Origin: Spartobacteria bacterium | GTDB taxonomy: Bacteria; Verrucomicrobiota; Verrucomicrobiia; Chthoniobacterales; UBA10450 | DNA: 33,665 nucleotides | Direction: 5' to 3' | Assembly (NCBI GenBank): GCA_003169695.1 | Contig: PNAS01000011.1 | Coordinates: forward strand, 1-33,665 | In this document: piece after piece, positions 7,923 through 15,378 of the stretch | Layout: each line of letters opens with the position of its first letter | Position numbering within the stretch: position 1 is the stretch's first letter | Position numbers and translations under genes: made by a program | Notes under the pieces: generated by a model | What the model was told of the DNA's origin: nothing | The model's database searches: none | What the model saw: only the letters and a program-made list of their open reading frames with translations

Positions 7923-8135
7923 TCAGTGACGTCCAGACGTCTGGACGGAAGGATCAACTTGCTCCAAGGCCGGTCCCGTCTCGGTTTGGCCTGTCTTCCG
8001 CAACTCTTCCTGGGTGTAAACCCTCTTGGTCGTCGTGTCGGTCGACGACTGGGTCACGGACTCTTTCTGACTGGCGCAGCCCGAGAGCGCCACGCTGGCA
8101 ATCGCAACGAGGAAAAGATATTCGATTTTCATCAT
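7923..8135 (-). CDS. Small putative lipoprotein (70 aa)
   Basis: The N-terminus MMKIEYLFLVAIASVALSGC is a short lipoprotein signal with the lipobox LSGC, so the mature protein would start at Cys20 and be tethered to a membrane. The remaining 50 residues are polar (Ser/Thr/Gln/Glu-rich, VYTQEELRKTGQTETGPALE) and probably disordered. The YTQEEL(R/Q)(K/R)TG tail resembles small lipoproteins of unknown function seen in Verrucomicrobia. An unrelated longer frame overlaps it from 8349; I take its upstream part as a separate remnant. Confidence 0.65.
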   Translation of the reverse strand: MMKIEYLFLVAIASVALSGCASQKESVTQSSTDTTTKRVYTQEELRKTGQTETGPALEQVDPSVQTSGRH

Positions 8136-8174
8136 CCTTTATTCGGAGCCACTGAGCCCTTTGGTTGCTCGCCA

Positions 8175-8349
8175 GGGTGACCTGAATGTAAGCGTCGATG
8201 TCTCTCCAAAGCGGCGGAATAACGCTCAACATCCAGATGGAAGGCGCGAACAGAAGAACGAGAAGCAGCAGCATTGCGTCCCACTCGAGCGCGGGCGGTC
8301 TGGAGCCGGAAAGACTTCTCAGCCTGCGAAACGCTGCGAGCGGTTTCAT
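8175..8349 (-). pseudogene. N-terminal remnant of a membrane glycosyltransferase-like protein
   Basis: The minus-strand frame starts MKPLAAFRRLRSLSGSRP and holds one strong membrane helix (AMLLLLVLLFAPSIWMLSVI) followed by PPLWRDIDAYIQVT. The PPLWRDxDAYxQ(V/L)T segment after a first membrane helix is how I remember large PMT/ArnT-like membrane glycosyltransferases in this group starting. Homology appears to end near 8175, after which the frame runs out of phase through the small lipoprotein gene. I treat it as the surviving 5' end of a lost gene. The family call rests on about 30 residues and is uncertain. Confidence 0.45.
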
Positions 8350-8449
8350 GGATTTTCGCCGTTTCGCGATCCTTCTGCTTAGCTCAGAGTGACAGGACAG
8401 TCACAGGTGACCTTTCTAGCCGGGGAAAAGGTGCATTGTCTGGCGATGA

Positions 8450-8935
8450 CTATACCCTTGAGGTCTCCCATGCCATAAATGTGTCAAGATCAGCGCCAAC
8501 GGACTTGAGAGCGAGGCGCACAACCAAAGCGTCATCGATATGCCCGAAGACGGGCACCGCGTCCGGGATGACGTCGAAGGGAGAAACGAAGTAAATAAGA
8601 GCAGTAATGACAGCGTGCAGATTCCGCGCGGAGATGTCTCGATATTCACCCTTATGGTAAGCGCGAATCAACCGAATCATGGCCATGAGATAAGGCCACG
8701 TTTCAGCGAAAGGCCCGCGAGGAAGATGGTTGATCTTGCCGATTGCATCCTCGAACAGCTTTCGCAAACGCTTGGGATCTTTGGCATAAGATTCCGCGTC
8801 CGATGCGGCATTTCGAAAAGCAGCGCTCCGGGTGATCTCGTCCTGGTTCACCTGGATTTTGTGTTTCGCGCCCGGCCCGACCACAGCCTTTTTCTTCGAC
8901 CGCACCGCATTGGATGATGGTTTACTTTTTTTCAT
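8450..8935 (-). CDS. YkvA family protein (DUF1232)
   Basis: A 161-residue protein with the DUF1232 signature near its end: ALIYFVSPFDVIPDAVPVFG followed by HIDDALVV. This short membrane-associated hairpin is characteristic of the YkvA family, whose function is not known. The N-terminal 30 residues are lysine-rich and disordered, and the central part (about 40-110) is helical. The start at 8935 begins MKKSKPSSN; no strong Shine-Dalgarno is seen. It is a single-gene unit. Confidence 0.85.
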   Translation of the reverse strand: MKKSKPSSNAVRSKKKAVVGPGAKHKIQVNQDEITRSAAFRNAASDAESYAKDPKRLRKLFEDAIGKINHLPRGPFAETWPYLMAMIRLIRAYHKGEYRDISARNLHAVITALIYFVSPFDVIPDAVPVFGHIDDALVVRLALKSVGADLDTFMAWETSRV

Positions 8936-9351
8936 AAAATGACTTGTATCCCAAAGCGCACGGATATCTGGCAGTTTATAGCAGAGGTCCGCTTAGTAAC
9001 GAACGAGACTATCCAGACGGATGGCCGACCACAATGCGAAAGCACAGGCGGCAGTCCCTGATCCGAGGTGGATCGCGCGCTCCGCGCTCGATGCCGAGGA
9101 ATCGCCCCGAACGCGTTCGGGGCGAAAACAAACATCAAGCGACGGAGCGCCCGATCCACCAGCTGCGGGCCATCAACCATAAACCATCAACATGTGCGCA
9201 CTCCGCTCAATTACTTCCATTCCGCAGGCCTGCTGCTCGTTCTCATTTCACCGGTTGTAGCGAACACTGGGGCGACTAAATTCCTTCGCCCAACGAAATT
9301 CCCGCATTCGAGTCTAGCGAAAACGGTTGGTTGTAATTACGTTTTTCGACC
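8936..9351. other. Gene-free gap around a palindromic element
   Basis: A gap of about 415 bases between the divergent YkvA-family and DDAH genes. It contains the palindromic element at 9067-9160. The stretch after it (9161-9351) has no gene I can support: the frame ending at 9361 carries a hydrophobic run (SAGLLLVLISPVVA) that resembles a stray signal peptide but has no start codon in a sensible place. Promoters for both flanking genes should lie here, but I could not pick out convincing boxes. Confidence 0.5.
9067..9160. repeat. 94-bp palindromic element, GGTGGATC family
   Basis: The outer arms are 18 bases each, GGTGGATCGCGCGCTCCG (9067-9084) and CGGAGCGCCCGATCCACC (9143-9160), inverted and differing at one position. 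A perfect 22-base palindrome sits at 9103-9124, centred on ACGCGT and flanked by CGCCCCGA/TCGGGGCG. A related element of 92 bp lies at 15711-15802, and single arms occur near 7900 and at 23916-23933. The size, ends and dispersal fit a non-autonomous mobile palindrome (MITE or REP-like). Confidence 0.75.
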
Positions 9352-10149
9352 ATGCCGCTGACGGCCATCGTTCGTGAGGTAAGCTCGAGCATCAACGATT
9401 GCGAGCTGTCGTTTCAAGCGAGGCAGCCAATCGATGTTGCCAAGGTAATTGCACAGCACAAAGCCTATCAAGATTGTCTCGCCGACCTGGGTGTTCGGAT
9501 CGTTTCTCTTCCCGCCGAGCCAGAACTTCCGGATGCCGTCTTCGTCGAGGATCCGGCAGTAGTCGTAAACGAGGTTGCCATCATCTCGAATCTGGGAGCG
9601 CCGAGCCGGCGGTCCGAAACCAGAAGTCTGGCGAATGTGCTCCTGCGTTACCGGCCGCTCAAGTTTCTCACCGAACCGGCAACTCTGGATGGAGGAGACG
9701 TCTTGCGCATAGATCGCTCGGTATTCGTCGGCTTATCGCGACGCACAAATCGGGACGGCATCGACCAGTTAGGCGACCTGCTTGGATCCTCCGACTATCA
9801 AGTGCAGTCTGTCGAGGTCAAAGGCTGCCTTCATCTGAAGAGTGCCTGCTCATATATTGGCCACAACACGCTTCTCGTGAATCGATCCTGGATCGACGCG
9901 GAGCGACTTCGCGGATTTGAATTACTCGACGTTCCGGAGGAAGAGTCAGCCGCCGCGAACGCGCTCCTGCTCAATGATGTGGTGATTATTCCTGCTTCTT
10001 TTCCCAAGACCTGTGCCCTGCTCGAAAAGCGAGGGTTTCGCGTGCGGACGATCGACGTGTCGGAATTGCAAAAAGCCGAAGCAGGCGTGACCTGCACAAG
10101 TTTGATCTTCAACGACGAAGCGATGGCCACGAGCCCTGGGCCTGCCTAA
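9352..10149 (+). CDS. ddaH: Dimethylarginine dimethylaminohydrolase (DDAH)
   Basis: A 265-residue member of the amidinotransferase/guanidino-modifying superfamily. DDAH hydrolyses N-omega-methylated arginines to citrulline and a methylamine. The catalytic set is present: the acidic site in FVEDPAVV (E66/D67), TLDGGDVL (111-118), H161 in GCLHLKSA, and the nucleophile C248 near the end in EAGVTCTSLIF. The length matches bacterial DDAH (about 255-265), and it is shorter than arginine deiminase (about 400). The start ATG gives MPLTAIVREV, and the R-E-V pattern of the first strand is typical. No signal peptide is seen, so it is cytoplasmic. It is followed by a DUF5522 gene 195 bases downstream. 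A related hydrolase of another guanidino compound is the main alternative. Confidence 0.87.
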   Translation: MPLTAIVREVSSSINDCELSFQARQPIDVAKVIAQHKAYQDCLADLGVRIVSLPAEPELPDAVFVEDPAVVVNEVAIISNLGAPSRRSETRSLANVLLRYRPLKFLTEPATLDGGDVLRIDRSVFVGLSRRTNRDGIDQLGDLLGSSDYQVQSVEVKGCLHLKSACSYIGHNTLLVNRSWIDAERLRGFELLDVPEEESAAANALLLNDVVIIPASFPKTCALLEKRGFRVRTIDVSELQKAEAGVTCTSLIFNDEAMATSPGPA

Positions 10150-10344
10150 CCTCCCGCTGCCTTTGCCCGATCCAAGAGCTGCCCTCTATCGCCCATCGCG
10201 CGCCGACGAAGAAGTTTGAAAAGATCGAACAGGACCAGAACAAATCCGTATCTGGCCGGTCCCGCCCACCCGCGGCGACATTTCCGTCCCTTGCGAATCA
10301 TCAGCCGCGACTATCTTCACCCTGCCGTTTAGCACGATTCATTC

Positions 10345-10542
10345 ATGCCTGAGAACCTGATCTCTTCCACCGCGGACAAAGCGGCGACCGGTGCTACTCC
10401 GGAGGATTTCGATGAGAACGGGGCGTTGAGCCGCGACTTTCTCCTGCGACGCGGACACTGTTGCCAGGAAGGCTGTCGCAATTGTCCCTATGGCTTTACG
10501 GCCGGAGGTGAGGACCGAGGGACCGTGTCGAACGGATCGTAA
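10345..10542 (+). CDS. DUF5522 family protein (Cys-rich, 65 aa)
   Basis: The C-terminal half carries LSRDFLLRRGHCCQEGCRNC followed by PYGF. The (L)xRGxCCxxGCRNCPY pattern is the DUF5522 signature, with four Cys likely to bind a metal or Fe-S cluster. The first 25 residues are polar and not conserved. The gene ends at TAA 10540-10542, one base before the GTG start of the solute-binding protein, so the two are probably co-translated. The family is small, widespread and of unknown function; its pairing here with a cobalamin-type binding protein may just be chance. Confidence 0.72.
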   Translation: MPENLISSTADKAATGATPEDFDENGALSRDFLLRRGHCCQEGCRNCPYGFTAGGEDRGTVSNGS

Positions 10543-10543
10543 C

Positions 10544-11461
10544 GTGAAGCGCATCGTCTCACTGGTGCCGGCCGCGACCGAGATCGCAGCAGCACTTGGA
10601 TTGATGGAGCAGGTGGTGGGCGTTTCGCATGAATGCGATTTTCCGAGCACGGCGAATGAGCGACCGAGAGTTACGCATTCCCCGGTCCATCACGCTGGCC
10701 TAACGAGCAGTGAAGTGGATGCCTGGGTCCGGCGCGCCTTGCGTGAGAACGGCACCATCTACACGATCGACGAGCGCCTTCTGCGCGAGCTGCGCCCTGA
10801 TGTCATCCTTACTCAGAAGTTGTGCGACGTTTGCGCGGTCGGCTATGGAACGGTGGCTCGTCTAGCAGCTACGTTACCCGGACCGCCAACGATCGTGAAC
10901 CTCGAGCCATCGAGTGTGTCCGACATTTTTGATAACATCCGGCAGGTGGCCGAGCTTTGCGACGTGCCCGAGCGCGCCACGGCGGTCGTAACCCAATTAT
11001 CTTCCCGGGTTGAAATGGTGCGAATGCGAACCGGGAAAATCGTGTCACGACCGCGCTGTTTTCTCATGGAGTGGGTCGACCCGCCATTTTGCGCTGGTCA
11101 TTGGGGGCCCGAGCTGGTGTAGATCGCCGGTGGAGTGGAGCCGCTCGGGCGGAAGCATCAGAAGTCGGTGCAAATAGCGTGGGAGCAGGTGCTGGAGGCG
11201 CAACCGGAAGTGATCGTCCTCGCGCTCTGCGGCTACGATGTTAGCCGGGTGGAACGCGATCTGGAGTTACTCCGCACCTATCCCGGCTTCGACGCACTTC
11301 CGGCGACACGTGAGAACCGCATCCACCTGGTCGATGCGAACGCCTTCTTTTCTCGACCGGGGCCGCGGATAGTCGACAGCCTCGAGTTACTCGCCGGGAT
11401 TTTGCATCCCGAAAACTTCCCGGAGTTACTTCCCGTCGTAGGCCTTCTGGAGCGCCGCTAG
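10544..11461 (+). pseudogene. Cobalamin-binding-type solute-binding protein, interrupted by an in-frame TAG
   Basis: A BtuF-like (periplasmic-binding-protein type 2) protein. I take GTG 10544 (VKRIVSLVPAATEI) as start because the family signature begins there. Typical segments follow: GVSHECDFP, LRPDVILTQKLCDVCAVGYG, and WVDPPFCAGHWGPELV. There the frame hits TAG at 11120-11122 and then continues, still in frame, as IAGGVEPLGRKHQKSVQIAW to a natural end at 11461. Homologues read through here with an acidic residue (ELVExAGG), so GAG-to-TAG is the simplest lesion. It lacks a signal peptide, as do many stand-alone members. The last 36 bases overlap the convergent VOC gene. A consensus-sequence error is possible; if real, the protein is truncated to 192 residues and probably inactive. 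Confidence 0.8.
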
Positions 11462-11899
11462 ATCGAGCTTCTTCATCGGCATCACCACATTCATCACCCG
11501 TTGGAACCCGGCCGCATCCCTGGCCCACTCGGCTAGTTTCGTCGGCACCACCTGCCAGGAAAGGCCGTCTTTATCCGTGAGCCAGCCGCATTGCACTTCC
11601 TCCCCGCCGCCGGCCGTGAGCTTATCCCAGTAATAATCGATCTCCTCCTGCGTCTCGCAGTTGACCACGAACGAGACCGCTTCGGTGAACTTGAAGCGCG
11701 GCCCGCCGTTCAAGGCCACGAACTCCTGTCCATCCAGCTCGAACGCCACCGTCATCACCGAGCCTTTCTGCCCCACAGGTTCCTCCCCGGTGTAATGAGT
11801 TATCTCTTTGACCTTCGAATTCTTGAAGACGGAGACGTAGAAATTCGCCGCCGCCTGCGCCTGATCGTCGAACCACAAAAATGGAGTAATCTTTTGCAT
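11426..11899 (-). CDS. VOC/PhnB-like protein (3-demethylubiquinone-9 methyltransferase-like fold)
   Basis: A 157-residue protein of the PhnB-type vicinal-oxygen-chelate fold. ATG 11899 gives MQKITPFLWFDDQAQAAANF, the usual family start; the frame continues to 12031 upstream without resemblance. Further typical segments are GSVMTVAFELDGQEFVALNG, FTEAVSFVVNCETQEEIDYY, and the C-terminal CGWLTDKDGLSWQVVP. The strands and turns fit the beta-alpha-beta-beta-beta VOC module. Function within this family is poorly defined; the annotated 'methyltransferase' name is historical. It is 41 bases downstream of another VOC gene on the same strand, so the pair may be one operon. Confidence 0.85.
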   Translation of the reverse strand: MQKITPFLWFDDQAQAAANFYVSVFKNSKVKEITHYTGEEPVGQKGSVMTVAFELDGQEFVALNGGPRFKFTEAVSFVVNCETQEEIDYYWDKLTAGGGEEVQCGWLTDKDGLSWQVVPTKLAEWARDAAGFQRVMNVVMPMKKLDLAALQKAYDGK

Positions 11900-11940
11900 G
11901 GGGCACAGTCCCAGCGGGCCGACGCTGCGCAAGCAATCGG

Positions 11941-12375
11941 CTATCGCTGGAATTCTTTCCAGCGCCTTTCTTGCTCTTCCGGCGAGAGATCCTCCACGTG
12001 GGTGGCGATCCACCAGATATTGCCGCAGCAATCCTTCACCCCGCCGTATCGCTCCCCTGAGGGCAAGTTCATGAGTTCAAAAATCTGGATCCCACCGGCA
12101 TCCAGTGCCCTTTGGAAAACACGGTCGCAATCGGTTACATACAGATAGATCGAGGTCGGCATGGGCCCGAACTCAGCGCTCGCTTCTCCCATCATGAGCA
12201 TGGAGTCGCCGATGCGCACTTCCGCGTGCATGATCGACCCGTCCGGCCGCGCTTTGCGGGTAGTCACCTCACCATCGAAAGCAGCCGATACGAATTCGAT
12301 CAACCGAGGAACTCCCTCTGCGCACAAATACGGAGTAACCGTGTGAAATCCTTCGGGGATTGGTTTAACAGCCAT
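11941..12375 (-). CDS. VOC family protein (glyoxalase/bleomycin-resistance-like)
   Basis: A 144-residue VOC protein starting MAVKPIPEGFHTVTPYLCAE. The PIPEGxxTVTPYL opening, the ARPDGSIMHAEVRIGDSMLM block, SIYLYVTDCDRVFQRALDAG, and the ending VKDCCGNIWWIATHVEDLSP are those of the PhnB-like glyoxalase family. It is clearly paralogous to the protein at 28696-29184. Only a few acidic/His metal-ligand positions can be guessed (H in MHAEV, E in later strand), so catalytic activity is not certain. The possible partner gene follows 41 bases downstream. Confidence 0.85.
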   Translation of the reverse strand: MAVKPIPEGFHTVTPYLCAEGVPRLIEFVSAAFDGEVTTRKARPDGSIMHAEVRIGDSMLMMGEASAEFGPMPTSIYLYVTDCDRVFQRALDAGGIQIFELMNLPSGERYGGVKDCCGNIWWIATHVEDLSPEEQERRWKEFQR

Positions 12376-12429
12376 GCGAATTCTTCGGTGGTCGGTGATG
12401 GGCGACGATTTGTGTTAGGCGGCGTTCCA

Positions 12430-12513
12430 TCATGAAGTCGGGCGAGGCCACACGTCTTCGAAATCAAAGGCAAAGTCCGGGTAATCGAGGTGGGCGTGAG
12501 TTTTGATGAGCAT
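12430..12513 (-). pseudogene. N-terminal remnant of a TatD-like hydrolase
   Basis: A 27-codon frame on the minus strand reads MLIKTHAHLDYPDFAFDFED and then VWPRPTS before TGA. The first 20 residues match the start of TatD/YcfH DNases (MLIDTHxHLDxPxF...DL), including the HxH metal-binding pair, except for K where D is usual. The remaining ~230 residues are missing. The ATG lies two bases after the stop of the cyclase gene on the same strand, so it would be read in the same transcript. It is too short to function as an enzyme. Confidence 0.6.
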
Positions 12514-12515
12514 CG

Positions 12516-14387
12516 CTATGTCTGCGGAAAGAGCTTGTTCAGCAGCGCCACGAATTGCTCGTAGCGCGGATGAGTTCGCAGCCCATCCAGGTCAGAATCC
12601 TTTTCGATCCAATCTCTCCAGAACTGTCGCCCGTTCCGAATGACTCGCTCGAGCAGATCAAAAGCCGCTTCAGAATCCCCCAAGTGGCTGTAAACGCACG
12701 CAATGTTGTAGAGCGAGATCGGGTCGTCAGGGTCGATGGCCTGAGCTCGCGTCGTCCAGTCTCTCGCTCGGTCCTTTTCACCTAGCTCCAGGAGCGCGAG
12801 AGCGCCAGCAATCGCCGGGCGAGGATCTTCCGGATTTAAGACAAGCTCACGTTCAGCGAGCTCGACGGTTTTGCGCGCAGCTACTTTGCAATCGTCATCA
12901 CGTCCAAGTGAGCGGTACATGTGAATGGCCAAAGCTGGAGGCTTATAGTCGGCCGGATTGATCTCGGATGCGCGCTCCAACAGCTCGACCGCACGAGCGA
13001 TTTTCCCCTGCTGAAAAGCTGGACGTGCATAGAGAAAGTGAGCCTCAAAGGAATTCGGGTCGAGCGTTAATGCTCGCTCGAATTCGGCGTTCGCTTCATC
13101 GAAATCACGGGCCGCGGAAAGTGCTACTCCGCGCGCCGTATGCGCCTCGGCCAGGTTGTTGTCCAGCGCCAACGCCTTCGCTGCCGTCTCCAGAATCCCA
13201 TCGAGTGGAACATCGGCCTGGTAGACCATGTAGAGGAACGCATCGCAGTCAGCGATTCCCGCGTAAGCGCGCGCATAGTTTGGGTCGAGCTCGATCGCTT
13301 TCACAAACATCCGGCGCGCGAGTTCGAAATAACGCTTCGAATACCGGTAAAGAAAATCACGGCCGCGCAGATAGTAGGTATACGCTTCCACGTTGTCGGT
13401 CGGTGCCTGTTCGATGGACTTCTTTTCCTGCGGCAACAGCTTGACCTTTAGCTGTTCCACGATGGCGTTGGTGATTTCGTCCTGGATGGCGAAGATATCG
13501 GTTAGGTCACGGTCGAAGCGTTCCGCCCAAACGTGGCCTCCGTCCTTGCCGCTAACGAGCTGTCCAGTAACCCGTACGCGCGCCCCGGCCTTTCGCACGC
13601 TTCCTTCCAGGATAAAAGCAACCCCAAGCTCCTGACCTACCTGCTGCACCTTTACGGATTTGCCTTTGTAGGTAAACGCCGTGTTGCGAGCGACAACAAA
13701 GAGCCCCGAGATCTTCGACAAGTCGGTTATGATATCCTCCGTGATGCCATCGCTGAAATACTCCTGCTCCGGGTCGCCACTCATGTTAGTGAACGGCAAC
13801 ACGGCGATTGATGGTCTCTCCGGCTGCTCCTGTTTCAATGACGGTTCGGCCCTGGTATTTCGCGCGACGGAGTTCTCCAGCGAGACGCTGTAAACGCGAA
13901 TCGGCCTCTCGATATTCTTCAGTTTCTGCTCGCCCATGTCCTCGAAAATAAGATCTAGCCGATTGCCTACGTGATCGCGGACGGTATGTGAGATCGTGAT
14001 TCCGCCCGGCTTGGCAATGCTCTCCAACCGCGCCGCTACGTTGACACCGTCGCCGTAGATATCGTCGCCTTCCACAATCACATCGCCCAGGTTAACGCCG
14101 ATGCGGAATTCGATGCGGCGATCCTCCGGCACGTTGGCGTTGCGATCGCGCACCCCGCGCTGAACCTCGGCCGCACACGCGACCGCGCTCACCACGCTTG
14201 GGAATTCCACCAGCATGCCGTCGCCCGTCAGCTTCACAATGCGTCCCTGATGCTCGGCAATCCTGCCCTCGATAAAATCCGTTTGCAGCGTCTTGAGCGC
14301 GGTGAGCGTGCCGGTTTCGTCCGCCCCCATCAGACGGCTGTAGCCGACCACATCGGCGGCGAGAATGGCAGTCAAACGGCGTTCCAT
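12516..14387 (-). CDS. Class III adenylate/guanylate cyclase with TolB-like domain and TPR repeats
   Basis: A 623-residue cytoplasmic protein. Residues 5-170 are a class III nucleotide cyclase domain: D12 in ILAADVVGYSRLM and D56 in KLTGDGMLVEF are the metal-binding aspartates, K52 precedes the second, and GDGVNVAARLE (113-122) carries the N and R expected in the active site. Residues about 192-315 form a TolB/FlgO-like module (SIAVLPFTNMSGDPEQEYFS, GVAFILEGSVRKAGARVRVT), and residues 330-610 are TPR-like helices (for example YARAYAGIADCDAFLY and FEAHFLYARPAFQQGKIARA). Such cyclases make cAMP (or cGMP) and the TPRs probably bind a partner or sense a signal. The N-terminus starts at the cyclase without a membrane segment. 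The start follows about 150 bases of spacer after the HxlR gene. Confidence 0.9.
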   Translation of the reverse strand: MERRLTAILAADVVGYSRLMGADETGTLTALKTLQTDFIEGRIAEHQGRIVKLTGDGMLVEFPSVVSAVACAAEVQRGVRDRNANVPEDRRIEFRIGVNLGDVIVEGDDIYGDGVNVAARLESIAKPGGITISHTVRDHVGNRLDLIFEDMGEQKLKNIERPIRVYSVSLENSVARNTRAEPSLKQEQPERPSIAVLPFTNMSGDPEQEYFSDGITEDIITDLSKISGLFVVARNTAFTYKGKSVKVQQVGQELGVAFILEGSVRKAGARVRVTGQLVSGKDGGHVWAERFDRDLTDIFAIQDEITNAIVEQLKVKLLPQEKKSIEQAPTDNVEAYTYYLRGRDFLYRYSKRYFELARRMFVKAIELDPNYARAYAGIADCDAFLYMVYQADVPLDGILETAAKALALDNNLAEAHTARGVALSAARDFDEANAEFERALTLDPNSFEAHFLYARPAFQQGKIARAVELLERASEINPADYKPPALAIHMYRSLGRDDDCKVAARKTVELAERELVLNPEDPRPAIAGALALLELGEKDRARDWTTRAQAIDPDDPISLYNIACVYSHLGDSEAAFDLLERVIRNGRQFWRDWIEKDSDLDGLRTHPRYEQFVALLNKLFPQT

Positions 14388-14533
14388 CTTGGCATAGAAT
14401 ACAGGCTCGTGGGAATAATGGGTAGCCTACCATTACTGCGCAAGCCTAAGGAAAAATGTCCCATCGGTGGATGTGATCCCATTCTACCCACACTGGGTTT
14501 TGTCCTGATGTCACCTCGCGAGGGTCAACCGTT

Positions 14534-15235
14534 TCAGACTCTCAGCGGATCAGAGTGAGGCCGCACGTTGGCAAACATGCCGATGCGCAGCCATGACGAC
14601 AGGGTTCGGATCAAAACGGGATTCCCGCTCAATTGCAGCCGGCCATCTTTCTTCGCCGTCCGGATTTCCATGTCGCCCGCCCAAATCTCGGTCATGGTGC
14701 GCAAATCCGAGCGGAGCTCGATGTCCACTCCCTTGCCCGGATTGTTCAAGCACAGCTCACGCTCACCATTTTCCTCCAGCACGATCCACCAGTGCGCGAA
14801 CTGGGAGAGGCCGCTGAAAAAGAATTTGATCACGGTCCGCCCGCCGGGGAGCTGCGTCTCGTCGATCCGCCGGCTAAAATCGTGCATGAGAAGTTCCACG
14901 TCGAGTTCGTCATCGCTCATCTGGCCACGGGCCCACTTCATCCCCCACTCGCCCAGGCCGACGACGACCGGCAGAAGTTCCCGGCCCGCGGGAGCGAGGT
15001 GGTATTCGGTCCGCCGCTGCTCCGGCAGTTTTTTCCGGACGACCAGCCCGCAATCCTGCAGCTGATTGAGCCGTTTGGTCAGGAGCGTGGGAGAGATTTG
15101 CGACAGGGCGCGCTGTAGGTCGCTGAAGCGTGTCGTGCCCAGCAGGAGTTCGCGGATGATGAGAATCGTCCAGCGCTCGCCGAGAACTTCGGCGGCTTTG
15201 GCGACCGGGCAGAATTGACCATAGTGGATGCTCAT
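14534..15235 (-). CDS. HxlR family transcriptional regulator with C-terminal SCP2-like domain
   Basis: A 233-residue protein. Residues 1-100 are an HxlR winged helix: FCPVAKAAEVLGERWTILII with the conserved Cys9, RFSDLQRALSQISPTLLTKR as recognition region, and LVVRKKLPEQRRTEYHLAPA as the wing. HxlR proteins sense electrophiles or oxidants through that Cys and repress or activate neighbouring detoxification genes. The remainder (about 115-230) resembles a sterol-carrier/SCP2-like module (CLNNPGKGVDIELRSDLRTM), which could bind a hydrophobic ligand. It is divergent from the tautomerase at 15379-15601, with candidate operator half-sites at 15251-15276 just 16 bases upstream of its ATG, so autoregulation and control of the tautomerase are likely. 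Confidence 0.9.
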   Translation of the reverse strand: MSIHYGQFCPVAKAAEVLGERWTILIIRELLLGTTRFSDLQRALSQISPTLLTKRLNQLQDCGLVVRKKLPEQRRTEYHLAPAGRELLPVVVGLGEWGMKWARGQMSDDELDVELLMHDFSRRIDETQLPGGRTVIKFFFSGLSQFAHWWIVLEENGERELCLNNPGKGVDIELRSDLRTMTEIWAGDMEIRTAKKDGRLQLSGNPVLIRTLSSWLRIGMFANVRPHSDPLRV

Positions 15236-15250
15236 CGCTGGTTCATGATC

Positions 15251-15276
15251 CTACAAAAAAAGTAGTGGATTGCTAC
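15251..15276. promoter_or_regulatory. Candidate HxlR operator: three alternating CTAC/GTAG half-sites
   Basis: CTAC at 15251-15254, GTAG at 15262-15265 and CTAC at 15273-15276 alternate in orientation with exactly 11 bases between starts. This gives two overlapping inverted repeats with 7-base spacers, one helical turn apart. It lies in the HxlR/tautomerase divergent gap, right before the HxlR start. The spacing suits two HxlR dimers bound side by side. Binding is inference. Confidence 0.5.
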
Positions 15277-15378
15277 ATTCTAAGTCGTGGAGGGGAACGC
15301 GCGAGCTCTTTAGTTTGGTGGCAACAAACGGGAGAAGACTCCCACAAGAAAACAACCTAACTACAGAAAGTAATAACA

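Noticed and set aside
7662..8180. 172-codon plus-strand frame
   Set aside because: Arg-rich shadow of the lipoprotein region with no family resemblance.
9176..9361. Hydrophobic run (SAGLLLVLISPVVA) before the DDAH gene
   Set aside because: Resembles a signal peptide but has no suitable start codon, and the frame ends just after the DDAH start.
10150..10344. Possible cobalamin riboswitch upstream of the binding-protein pair
   Set aside because: No B12-box-like GCCACTG motif or matching hairpin set could be seen in the gap.
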